Positions 1-7,792 of a stretch of 52,796 nt of DNA are shown one piece after another (position 1 is the first letter of the stretch; each line of letters starts with the position of its first letter). A model generated the notes under the pieces. It saw only the letters and a list, made by a program, of their open reading frames with translations, searched no databases and was not told the DNA's origin. Source of the DNA: an uncultured Bacilli bacterium (GTDB lineage Bacteria; Bacillota_I; Bacilli_A; RF39; UBA660); contig CANPXB010000008.1 in assembly GCA_947585595.1 (NCBI GenBank), positions 1 through 52,796 of the forward strand, given 5' to 3'. A program made the translations under genes and the position numbers.

Positions 1-1704
1 AATGATGAACAATTTTCTTATTTTAAAACATCAATATCTTTACCTACCAAAGCTATATATCATTACTATTTTTCCTTTAACGTTAATAATCAATCAATTT
101 ATTTAAAAAAGGAAAATCAAAAAGAAGTATCAACGATATCGCCAAGTGAAATGTGGCAGATGAGTGTTAATTTCGAAGTACCAGATTGGGCGAAAGGTAA
201 AATAATGTATCATATTTTTGTTGATCGTTTTAATAAAGGACGTGAAGAATCATTACCACCTATGGAAAATAGAACAATTCATTCTAGTTGGGATGAAGAC
301 ATAAAGATAGGTCCTGATGAAAATGGTATTTGGAACGCTGACTTTTATGGTGGTGACTTAAAAGGAATCATTGATAAATTAGATTATATAAAATCTTTAG
401 GTGTAAGTATCATCTATTTAAGTCCAATTGTTTGGTCTCAATCTAATCATCGCTATGATACATCTGATTACGAAAAAGTAGATCCATATGTCGGAACGAA
501 TGAAGATTTAAAAGAATTATGTAAAATAGCTCATCAAAAAGGAATCAAAATTATCTTAGATGCTGTCTTTAACCACACCGGTAACGATAGTAAATACTTT
601 AATGAATATAATCATTTTAGTGAACTAGGTGCTTCCCAAAGTCCAGAATCAAAATATTATCCATTCTATCGTAAATATATCGCCGATAATAATACCTACT
701 TTGCTTATTGGTGGGGTATGAAAAACCTCCCTGTATGTGATGGCAGCAATAAAGAGTGGCAACAATATATTTATGGAGAAGGTGGCATCATCGATTTATG
801 GTTTTCTTTAGGTATCGATGGCTTAAGACTAGATGTTGCTGATGAACTAAGTGATGAATTCATTGAAGGCATCAGAACCGCAGTAAAAAGAAATAAAAGA
901 GATGGTTTTATCATTGGTGAAGTATGGAAAAACCCAATGCGTATGAATAGAAACTATATTTCTGGTGGTAAAGGTATGGATACTGTTATGAATTATACCT
1001 TAATCGATGCTTTAATTAGATATTTCAAATATGAAGACGTTCATAAATTACGTGATGTCATAAATCAATTAAAAACAGAGTATCCTAAAGACACATTAAA
1101 CTCTTTAATGAACTTTACCTCAACTCATGATATTACTAGAGCAATAAATATCTTTGGTACTCATGAATTTAGATATTCCGGTGAATGGGCATGGAACTTA
1201 AATAACGAAAGTGATTTAGAATGGCAAAAAAATTATCAATTAACTCCTGAAGAATATCAAAGAGGTAAAGAAATATATAAAGCTTATTTATATGTTTTAA
1301 CCTTCTTCCCCGGTATTTTATCCATCTTTTATGGTGATGAAGTAGGTTTACAAGGCATGGGTAATTTAGCTAATCGTCGTCCATTTCCATGGCATAAAAT
1401 AGATCAAGATTTACTTAAGTTCTTTCAAAGAATAGGTGAAATAAGACAACAAGAACAATTTTTAGCCGAAGCTGAACTAGAAATAATTGATATAAATAAA
1501 GAATATATTATGTTTAAAAGACATACTAAAACTGAATCTATATTAATTGCTGTAAATAGATCCAATGGTAAAGTAAGAATCCTTCTACCAGAAGAATACA
1601 GAACCTATGAAAAAACATATTCTTTAGGTGATAGTTCTAAAGAAGAACTAGATTCATATGGAGCTTTAGTATTGAAAAAAAAGAGTAATCATATAAGTCA
1701 GTAA
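1..1704 (+). CDS. GH13 alpha-glucanase (neopullulanase/cyclomaltodextrinase-like), 5' truncated
   Basis: The reading frame is open from base 1, so the gene begins left of the window; the Met at 151 is internal. The visible 567 codons hold the end of an N-terminal beta domain (residues 1-55), then a full (beta/alpha)8 catalytic domain and a short C-terminal beta domain. Seen: the GH13 region I analogue DAVFNH, region II GLRLDVADE (nucleophile Asp), region III GEVW (acid/base Glu) and region IV FTSTHD (transition-state Asp). The IMYHIFVDRF stretch that opens the barrel is typical of the GH13_20 neopullulanase/maltogenic amylase group. No signal peptide can be judged because the start is missing. 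Such enzymes hydrolyse alpha-1,4 and some alpha-1,6 bonds in maltodextrins, pullulan or cyclodextrins, usually inside the cell. The family is sure; the subfamily is likely. Confidence 0.93.
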   Translation, partial: NDEQFSYFKTSISLPTKAIYHYYFSFNVNNQSIYLKKENQKEVSTISPSEMWQMSVNFEVPDWAKGKIMYHIFVDRFNKGREESLPPMENRTIHSSWDEDIKIGPDENGIWNADFYGGDLKGIIDKLDYIKSLGVSIIYLSPIVWSQSNHRYDTSDYEKVDPYVGTNEDLKELCKIAHQKGIKIILDAVFNHTGNDSKYFNEYNHFSELGASQSPESKYYPFYRKYIADNNTYFAYWWGMKNLPVCDGSNKEWQQYIYGEGGIIDLWFSLGIDGLRLDVADELSDEFIEGIRTAVKRNKRDGFIIGEVWKNPMRMNRNYISGGKGMDTVMNYTLIDALIRYFKYEDVHKLRDVINQLKTEYPKDTLNSLMNFTSTHDITRAINIFGTHEFRYSGEWAWNLNNESDLEWQKNYQLTPEEYQRGKEIYKAYLYVLTFFPGILSIFYGDEVGLQGMGNLANRRPFPWHKIDQDLLKFFQRIGEIRQQEQFLAEAELEIIDINKEYIMFKRHTKTESILIAVNRSNGKVRILLPEEYRTYEKTYSLGDSSKEELDSYGALVLKKKSNHISQ

Positions 1705-1729
1705 TCCAAATGAAATATACTTAATATTA

Positions 1730-1758
1730 TTGTCAAAATAAAATATCTTTAATATACT
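1730..1758 (+). promoter_or_regulatory. Sigma-A-type promoter for the 1780 gene
   Basis: TTGTCA (1730-1735), a 17-nt spacer and TATACT (1753-1758). It lies between the amylase stop and the next start, so the 1780 gene can be transcribed separately. Confidence 0.6.
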
Positions 1759-1779
1759 TAATATAATGGAAGTGATTTA

Positions 1780-2220
1780 ATGGAAGAAAATATTAATTAC
1801 TTTGAATTAAATAGTAATGGTAGAGATACAATTAGAATAGTAAGTGGTAAATCACCTAAAAGAATTATCACTAGATTAATTGGTAAAAATAAAATACCTA
1901 ATAAAATAGATTTACCTTTAGATAGTTTTTTAGAAACTATGAGAGGTATTATAAGTACTAAAAACTGTGTTAAAGATATGCGTTTCATCCATAACGAATT
2001 AACTGTTGAAGGTATTACTATTAAAGATAATAAAGTTATATTAAATAAAGATTTCTTTACAATTGATCCAGAACTGATGAAAAGTCTTGGCTTTACTCTT
2101 CGTTTAAGAGAAGTTATTAAAGAATATCATGAAGTTCAAGAAGAAACATTAAGAAATATTAAATCAATTATAAATGAACACATAAATAGTTTAGATACAG
2201 ATGAAGGATTAAATTTTTAA
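1780..2220 (+). CDS. Hypothetical protein, 146 aa
   Basis: I do not recognise this protein. The ATG is preceded by GGAAGTG with good spacing and the gene ends at a clear terminator. The product is a soluble mixed alpha/beta protein without signal peptide or membrane segment. The C-terminal third (residues ~105-146) is strongly helical and charged and could form a coiled coil. The N-terminal part has a basic cluster (SGKSPKRIITR, residues ~23-33). The gene is monocistronic, with its own promoter and terminator, between an amylase and a membrane metalloprotease-like gene. No function can be inferred. Confidence 0.75.
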   Translation: MEENINYFELNSNGRDTIRIVSGKSPKRIITRLIGKNKIPNKIDLPLDSFLETMRGIISTKNCVKDMRFIHNELTVEGITIKDNKVILNKDFFTIDPELMKSLGFTLRLREVIKEYHEVQEETLRNIKSIINEHINSLDTDEGLNF

Positions 2221-2225
2221 TTATT

Positions 2226-2256
2226 AAGTGCTAAGCAAAAACTTAGTTCTTTTTTA
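2226..2256 (+). terminator. Rho-independent terminator
   Basis: AAG..CTAAG pairs with CTTAG..CTT around a CAAAAA loop, with an internal two-base mismatch, followed by TTTTTT. It ends the 1780 gene. Confidence 0.65.
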
Positions 2257-2257
2257 A

Positions 2258-2286
2258 TTGAAAACTTAAAAATAATAAGGTATATT
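2258..2286 (+). promoter_or_regulatory. Promoter for the 2312 gene
   Basis: TTGAAA (2258-2263), 17-nt spacer, TATATT (2281-2286), directly after the preceding terminator. Confidence 0.5.
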
Positions 2287-2311
2287 TAAAATAATAAAGA
2301 AGGTAATTAAA

Positions 2312-3133
2312 ATGAATAAAGAAAAAAGTAAAAAAATCCAAATAGGTAAATTTAGTATATCACTATCAGATATAATAGCAATAATATTATTACTCGTTGT
2401 AATTTTAGCTTATGTTCTTTCTCCACGATATTATTCGGTTACTACTGGCTTATATAATCAAAGTACTGAAGAAGATCAAAAAAATGTTGAAACAGCTCTT
2501 AGTAAAGAAAACACAGAAGAAAGATTTAATTTATACTTTAAATACTATAATGTCATTCATGAATTAGGTCACGGCTTAATTTACTACAATAAGGGAGTAG
2601 ATATTCCAGTTGCTGAAGAAGAACAATTAGTAAATGACTTTGCTGTTGCATATTGGAAATATTATGGTGAAGAAGAAAAAGTTAAAGAACTAGAAGATAT
2701 CGCTAACTATGCGGTTGAACATATTGGTGATAATTATAAAAATAACGTCGATTATATGAAACGAGCTAAAGAAAACTCCACTCATGATAGTTTCAATTCC
2801 TCATTTTTCAATTTTAATGATTATGGCTGGTTCCAATTTAGTTGTGTTAAACATTCTTTTGAAACAAATAAAGACCTTGAAACAGTTTTAAAAGAAATGG
2901 GTTTTGAAAAATTTAAATTACCTGAACCAAAAGAACTAAAATATAACGAAATAACTAATGAAGTTAGTACTGATATTATTAATGATGCTATCGACAATTT
3001 CCATAGTTGGGGTTTAAAATTTCCTAAAGCAACTCATCATTTTGATAAAGATCCCAACAACAATTACTCACGTTCAGTTGTCAAATACCTAGGATTATTT
3101 GAAGTAGCAGATCTAAAATATATATTTGGTTAA
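2312..3133 (+). CDS. Membrane-anchored HExxH (gluzincin-like) putative metalloprotease
   Basis: 273 residues. The N-terminus is basic, followed by one membrane segment (about residues 17-38), so most of the protein faces outside or is tail-exposed. At residues 83-87 is HELGH, the zinc-binding motif of zincin metallopeptidases. It is followed 17 residues later by a Glu-rich stretch and EQLVNDFAVAYW (from ~104), which resembles the third-ligand Glu of gluzincins such as M48-like families. It lacks the extra membrane segments of HtpX. The remainder (residues 120-273) matches nothing I know. The start has AAGAAGGTAATTAA in front. The zinc motif is seen; protease activity is inference, and the substrate is unknown. 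Confidence 0.7.
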   Translation: MNKEKSKKIQIGKFSISLSDIIAIILLLVVILAYVLSPRYYSVTTGLYNQSTEEDQKNVETALSKENTEERFNLYFKYYNVIHELGHGLIYYNKGVDIPVAEEEQLVNDFAVAYWKYYGEEEKVKELEDIANYAVEHIGDNYKNNVDYMKRAKENSTHDSFNSSFFNFNDYGWFQFSCVKHSFETNKDLETVLKEMGFEKFKLPEPKELKYNEITNEVSTDIINDAIDNFHSWGLKFPKATHHFDKDPNNNYSRSVVKYLGLFEVADLKYIFG

Positions 3134-3179
3134 AATATAGTATTAATATTTATATGTTATAATTTACCTGGTGATCTAA

Positions 3180-3743
3180 ATGAAACAAAATAATAATATT
3201 GTTCAACCATTTCCTCAAAACACCATAATATACACGATATTAAATAAAAAAGATATCATTGCAAATAAAAAAGAATTACCATTATTTTACCAAAATAAAA
3301 AAATAGAAACCCAAATGGCTATTCAAATTTTAATAAACTTAGTTAAGCCATATTTAACAGAGTTACCAGATATTAAAATAACTAAAGATGGTAAACCATA
3401 TTTTAAAAATAATGAATTATATTTTAATTATTCGCATTCTAAGAACTATATTGCTTTAGCTATATCGGATGTTGAAATCGGTATTGATATCGAAGAAGAT
3501 AGAATAATAAGTGATGATATTGCCAATAAGTATTTAGATGGATTAAAAACTAATGAAGAACGTTTAAAATGTTGGGTTCATAAAGAAGCATATAGTAAAT
3601 TAATTGGTCAAGGTTTAAAAATTGGTCTTGAAAATATTAATTTAAAAGAAGTAAGTAAAAATAATTATGTAATAATTGATAATAAAGAATATTATTGTGT
3701 CATCTATTATGATGCTAAAAACTACGAAAGCAAAAGAGTTTAA
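3180..3743 (+). CDS. 4'-phosphopantetheinyl transferase, Sfp-type (short)
   Basis: This enzyme transfers phosphopantetheine from coenzyme A onto a Ser of carrier proteins. The two signature motifs are visible: GIDIE at residues 101-105 (Mg-binding Asp103 and Glu105) and WVHKEAYSK from residue 132 (Glu136 the third Mg ligand, with catalytic Lys). At 187 residues it is shorter than classic Sfp (~224), like HetI or single-domain-like members. The NYSHSKNYIALA motif near residue 80 is the conserved N-terminal His-Ser pair. The start has GGTGATCTAA in front. No carrier-protein or synthetase gene lies in the window, so its target (fatty-acid ACP, D-alanyl carrier or another) cannot be told. A terminator overlaps the 3' end. 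Confidence 0.88.
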   Translation: MKQNNNIVQPFPQNTIIYTILNKKDIIANKKELPLFYQNKKIETQMAIQILINLVKPYLTELPDIKITKDGKPYFKNNELYFNYSHSKNYIALAISDVEIGIDIEEDRIISDDIANKYLDGLKTNEERLKCWVHKEAYSKLIGQGLKIGLENINLKEVSKNNYVIIDNKEYYCVIYYDAKNYESKRV

Positions 3744-3764
3744 TTATCTTTTGCTTTTTATGTA
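3728..3764 (+). terminator. Terminator overlapping the PPTase stop codon
   Basis: AAAGCAAAAG pairs with CTTTTGCTTT across an 11-nt loop that contains the stop codon, followed by a T-rich stretch. Confidence 0.75.
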
Positions 3765-3783
3765 AATTAAAATCTTTATATTA

Positions 3784-3812
3784 TTGTAGTTATAAAAAGA
3801 TAATGCTAGAAT
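3784..3812 (+). promoter_or_regulatory. Promoter with extended -10 for the first adhesin gene
   Basis: TTGTAG (3784-3789), 17 nt, then TGCTAGAAT, in which TAGAAT (3807-3812) is the -10 and TGC the extension. The same TGCTAGAMT element recurs before the protease gene (7738-7746) and the 16618 gene (16576-16584). Confidence 0.55.
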
Positions 3813-3841
3813 TATAGTAGAAGAATGGAAGTAATGTTTAT

Positions 3842-5662
3842 ATGTTAAAAAAGTTAAATAAAATAATAATTTTTACACTCCTAATAATTATATCCATAAT
3901 AATAACATGTCCAAAATCAAATATTTATGAAAATGAAGTATCAATAAAACAAAAATATGCTGAGTCAACTGCTAGTCAAACCGAATATTTTGATTATGGT
4001 TCAATTAAAACTATTCAAGATGATTATTCCTATTCATCAATTTATTTAACCAGTGAAACGGAAATAAAACTAATTAAACAAGAAGGTGCTGGTACTGTTG
4101 CAAAAGGAACATATAACAATCAAGAGACATTTCAATCCATATCAGGCATGAAACCTGGTTCATCAATCAAAGTTCTAATTACCAAATGTGCCGTCAATAA
4201 AAAAGCAGAAGTTCTCGATGTTGTTTTGACAGTAGATAATGTTAAAGTATTTGAAGGTCAGGAAGAAAAAGGTCAAATTTATTTTAGTGTTAACATTGGA
4301 AACGTTCAGGTCCCAAAAAGTCAGATGAATCCGAAAGAAATAGAACAAGTTCCATTAGGAAAAGGGAAACCTATCGAGTTTGGTTTCTCAACAACCACTG
4401 CTCAAGCTGATTTCACAATGCAATACTTTAAAACTGGTACGTATAAGGAAACTACTGGTACAGGTGAAGATGGCGGTATTACCCATGTTAATGGCTTTTA
4501 TCGTGATTTAGATGTCCCAGTTGCAATTAGTGATGACAAACCAAAAGGACCATATGAGACCGAAATAATGGAAGGTAATGAAGGGGTTATTCCATTAGTT
4601 GGCAAGTCATATATCTACTATAATAAAAATAATTTACAACCAAGTGAAGAATACGAATATAAAAAGAATCATCCAAATGTACAATATACTTTATTTGAAA
4701 AAGATAACGGAATTGCAGCAAAACCTGGAACTACTGCTGAAGTCAATGCTTATTGGTTTGCAACAACCGCCTTCATGTTAACCGAAAACTTAAAGGATTC
4801 TAAATTCCAATTTACATACTCTGGAGCAGGTTGTGGTATAAGCTATTTCTTCTCATCACCATATCCATATGAATCAAGTGCGCCAGTTAAAAAAGCAAGT
4901 ACTGATTACGTAATTTATGATGAGCAATTCAACTATCAAATATCACAATATATCGCCAACAACTACTATGGTTCATTATTTTCATATAAAGAACTATATA
5001 ATGATTTATATTCTGATACCAAATATGATGCTATAACAATTACAGATGATATTGATTCACGTTTAAATATCAATACTGATGAAGTTAAAATTGTTAACGA
5101 AGTAGGAGAAATTCAAAGTGGCTTCTGGGATTTAAAAGTTGACGATCATAACATCACTGCAACAGCTAAAAAAGAAGGCTTAGAAAGTGCCAACTTCTAT
5201 GCTCATACTTATACAATAATTGTTCCTGTAACCTTCCCAAGTACAGTTACCGATCAATCGCAATTTAAAAATACTGCGAAAACAACATTTAAAATTGAAG
5301 ATAAAACTGAAACTAAAGAAAGTTCTTTGAACTTAGATTTTAAATATAAATTAACCGTTCATTATTATGATAAAGATACTGGCGAAGCCATTGCTGATCC
5401 TGATATCAAATATTATAATGCCAATGATGAATACACAACAAATTATGATAAAGTTGGAGATGGATGGAATCTAGATACTGCTCCTGATAATGCTAAAGGC
5501 ACAATTAATAAAAATATAACCGTTGATTATTACTTTACAAGAGTCATTGAAAATCCAGATACTGGGGCTTTCATTCATATCATTGTTATTTCATTTATGT
5601 CCTTGATAATTGCCGGTATTATTGTGATAAGTCAAAGACATCATAAAATATATAAAGTATAA
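3842..5662 (+). CDS. Cell-wall-anchored pilin-like adhesin, paralogue A (NPDTG anchor)
   Basis: 606 residues with a signal peptide (hydrophobic residues ~8-22), a ~500-residue ectodomain, a MucBP-like domain (KLTVHYYDKDTGEAI onward, ~505-565), then ENPDTG, a membrane segment and a basic tail (HHKIYKV). This is the layout of a sortase substrate, but the motif is NPxTG rather than LPxTG. The section from QFNYQISQYIANN to about residue 480 looks like the isopeptide-forming domain of fimbrial subunits (TIGR04226-like). The upstream ~300 residues are shared with the next gene and otherwise unknown to me. The start follows GGAAGTAATG. No sortase gene lies in the window. Likely role: surface attachment, possibly to mucus glycans. 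Confidence 0.82.
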   Translation: MLKKLNKIIIFTLLIIISIIITCPKSNIYENEVSIKQKYAESTASQTEYFDYGSIKTIQDDYSYSSIYLTSETEIKLIKQEGAGTVAKGTYNNQETFQSISGMKPGSSIKVLITKCAVNKKAEVLDVVLTVDNVKVFEGQEEKGQIYFSVNIGNVQVPKSQMNPKEIEQVPLGKGKPIEFGFSTTTAQADFTMQYFKTGTYKETTGTGEDGGITHVNGFYRDLDVPVAISDDKPKGPYETEIMEGNEGVIPLVGKSYIYYNKNNLQPSEEYEYKKNHPNVQYTLFEKDNGIAAKPGTTAEVNAYWFATTAFMLTENLKDSKFQFTYSGAGCGISYFFSSPYPYESSAPVKKASTDYVIYDEQFNYQISQYIANNYYGSLFSYKELYNDLYSDTKYDAITITDDIDSRLNINTDEVKIVNEVGEIQSGFWDLKVDDHNITATAKKEGLESANFYAHTYTIIVPVTFPSTVTDQSQFKNTAKTTFKIEDKTETKESSLNLDFKYKLTVHYYDKDTGEAIADPDIKYYNANDEYTTNYDKVGDGWNLDTAPDNAKGTINKNITVDYYFTRVIENPDTGAFIHIIVISFMSLIIAGIIVISQRHHKIYKV

Positions 5663-5670
5663 CCTTAAGA

Positions 5671-5697
5671 AGATGAAAATTTATTCATCTTTTTTTA
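5671..5697 (+). terminator. Rho-independent terminator
   Basis: AGATGAA pairs with TTCATCT, then T7. It separates the two adhesin genes. Confidence 0.85.
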
Positions 5698-5729
5698 TAA
5701 CAACAGTGTAAAACAAAAAGAGAGATTCA

Positions 5730-5758
5730 TTGAACGAATAAATAATAAATGATATGAT
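5730..5758 (+). promoter_or_regulatory. Promoter for the second adhesin gene
   Basis: TTGAAC (5730-5735), 17-nt spacer, TATGAT (5753-5758). Confidence 0.6.
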
Positions 5759-5782
5759 ATAAATGATAGGAAGTAATGTAAA

Positions 5783-7579
5783 ATGATTAAAAAAGCAAAT
5801 AAAATACTAATCCTTATAACATTATTAATAATTTCGTACTTTGTCTTTTTAAAACCTAATAATAGATATGAAAATACCGTCACGTATGAGCCAAAGCTTG
5901 CTGATGTAGAAGCAACTTCATATTATGACTATAGTGAAGTAACCGAAATCGATGATGATTATTCATATTCATCAATTTATCTTACTAAAGATACCGAGAT
6001 AACTTTATTAAGTCAAACAGGGTCATTAGAAATAAAAAATGGGAAATACGGAGATAGAGATATTGTTACGTCAGCTTCCGCTATGAAACCTGGTGCAGAA
6101 GTTAAAATTCTTATCACCAAATGCGCCGTCAATAAAAAAGCGGAACTTCTAGATGTAGTATTAACCGTAAATAATATTAAAACATTTAAAAATCACGATA
6201 CTGGAAGTATTACTTTCAGTATAAATATAGGTAACGTTCAAGTTCCCGAAAGTCAAAAAAATCCTTCAACTGTAAAACAAGTTCCTCTTGGCAAAGACAA
6301 ACCGATTGAATTTGGGTTTTCAACTTCATATGCCCAAGCTGATTTTACAATGCAATACTTTAAAACGGGAACATATAATAAAGAAACTGGTACTGGCGAA
6401 GATGGAGGTATTACCCATGTTAATGGCTTCTATCGTGATTTAGATGTTCCAGTTGTTGCAAGTAATCAAGAAGAATTAAAAAGCGAAACTCTACAAGGAA
6501 ACGAAGGTATAATTCCTCGTGTTGGTAAAACTTCAATTTACTATAATAAAAAGAATCAGCAACCAAACGACGAATATAAGCAAAAACATAACAATGTAGT
6601 ATATACATTAACAGAATTAGAAAATGGAATTGCAGCTAAATTTGGCACAACTGCAGAAGTAAATGCTTACTGGTTTGCGACGACAGCATTTGTTCTTACC
6701 GAAAATATCCAAAATTCTAAATTTACCTTTACATATAGTGGCTTTGGTTGTGGCATAAGTTATTTCTTCTCATCACCTTATCCATACGATTCAAGTGCAC
6801 CAGTTAAAACAGCTAATATGGACCACTTTGAAGCTGGTCGCCAATTCAATTACCAAATTTCTCAATATATTGCTAATAACTATTATGGTTCATTATTTTC
6901 CTACAAAGATTTATACGAAAACTTCCATGAAAATACTAAATATGAAAGTATTGAAATTAGTGATGAAATAAATTCACGACTTAAAATCAATCAAGATGAA
7001 GTAAAAATTTTAAATGAAGTTGGTGAAAACCAAACAGGTTATTGGGAAATAACTGTTGATGGACAAAATGTCAAAGCCGTAGCTAAAAAAGATGCCTTAG
7101 AAAATGCGAATTTCTATGCTCATACTTATACTTTAGTAATACCGGTAACATTCCCATTAACTGAAACGGATTTAACGCCAATTACTAATACTGCTAAAAC
7201 AACATTTGGAATGGATAAAGCAACGGAAAGTCAAAGCTCACAGCTGATTTTAAATTTCAAATATCGTTTAACAGTTCATTATTATGATAAAGATACTGGC
7301 GAAGAAATAGCCGATCCTGATATATACTTCTATGATCCAAATGCTAGTTATATTACAAGTCCATCCAAAGTAGGTGCTGATTGGAGTCAAGATGGAACAC
7401 CAGATAACGCTAAAGGAATCATAAATAAAGATACTGATGTTAATTACTATTTTACAAGAGTCATCGAAAACCCAGATACTGGCTCATTTATACATATCAT
7501 CGTAATTACAATGATGATTATGGTCGTTGCAGCTCTTGTAATCATCAGTCAAAAGCATCATAAAATATACAAAGTATAA
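5783..7579 (+). CDS. Cell-wall-anchored pilin-like adhesin, paralogue B (NPDTG anchor)
   Basis: 598 residues, similar to the preceding gene over its whole length: signal peptide, shared N-terminal region, isopeptide-type domain (QFNYQISQYIANNYYGSLFS is identical in both), MucBP-like domain with HYYDKDTGE, ENPDTG, membrane helix and the same HHKIYKV tail. The pair is clearly a tandem duplication, but each copy has its own promoter and terminator, so they can be expressed independently. Divergence is concentrated in the N-terminal 100 residues and in the linkers; the core blocks (GEDGGITHVNGFYRDLDVPV, SPYPY.SSAPVK) are nearly unchanged. The start follows GGAAGTAATG, as in the first copy. Role: adhesion, by inference from the architecture. 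Confidence 0.82.
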   Translation: MIKKANKILILITLLIISYFVFLKPNNRYENTVTYEPKLADVEATSYYDYSEVTEIDDDYSYSSIYLTKDTEITLLSQTGSLEIKNGKYGDRDIVTSASAMKPGAEVKILITKCAVNKKAELLDVVLTVNNIKTFKNHDTGSITFSINIGNVQVPESQKNPSTVKQVPLGKDKPIEFGFSTSYAQADFTMQYFKTGTYNKETGTGEDGGITHVNGFYRDLDVPVVASNQEELKSETLQGNEGIIPRVGKTSIYYNKKNQQPNDEYKQKHNNVVYTLTELENGIAAKFGTTAEVNAYWFATTAFVLTENIQNSKFTFTYSGFGCGISYFFSSPYPYDSSAPVKTANMDHFEAGRQFNYQISQYIANNYYGSLFSYKDLYENFHENTKYESIEISDEINSRLKINQDEVKILNEVGENQTGYWEITVDGQNVKAVAKKDALENANFYAHTYTLVIPVTFPLTETDLTPITNTAKTTFGMDKATESQSSQLILNFKYRLTVHYYDKDTGEEIADPDIYFYDPNASYITSPSKVGADWSQDGTPDNAKGIINKDTDVNYYFTRVIENPDTGSFIHIIVITMMIMVVAALVIISQKHHKIYKV

Positions 7580-7585
7580 TAGATA

Positions 7586-7612
7586 AGCTTACGAGTAAAA
7601 TCGTAAGTTTTT
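7586..7612 (+). terminator. Rho-independent terminator
   Basis: CTTACGA pairs with TCGTAAG around GTAAAA, followed by TTTTT. It ends the second adhesin gene. Confidence 0.8.
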
Positions 7613-7717
7613 AATTTGTAAAGATAATAAAAAATAACTAAATTCTAATAGACAAATAAAATCTAAATGGTAAAATAGATATGCAAAGCAATAATATACC
7701 GAAAATACGAGGAATTC

Positions 7718-7746
7718 TTGCGAATCTAACTAACTTATGCTAGAAT
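7718..7746 (+). promoter_or_regulatory. Promoter with extended -10 for the giant protease gene
   Basis: TTGCGA (7718-7723), 17 nt, TGC-TAGAAT (-10 at 7741-7746). The rest of the 180-nt stretch before the gene shows no ORF or strong hairpin beyond AATTAAAAATGTAATT. Confidence 0.6.
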
Positions 7747-7792
7747 AAAAAACCAATTAAAAATGTAATTTTTAAAAGTGAGTGAGTTATTG

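Noticed and set aside
165-200. Met at 151 as the true start of the amylase gene
   Set aside because: The frame stays open to base 1 and the upstream residues fit an N-terminal beta domain.
5695-5883. 62-residue hydrophobic frame on the minus strand
   Set aside because: It overlaps the promoter and signal peptide of the second adhesin and has no ribosome site of its own.
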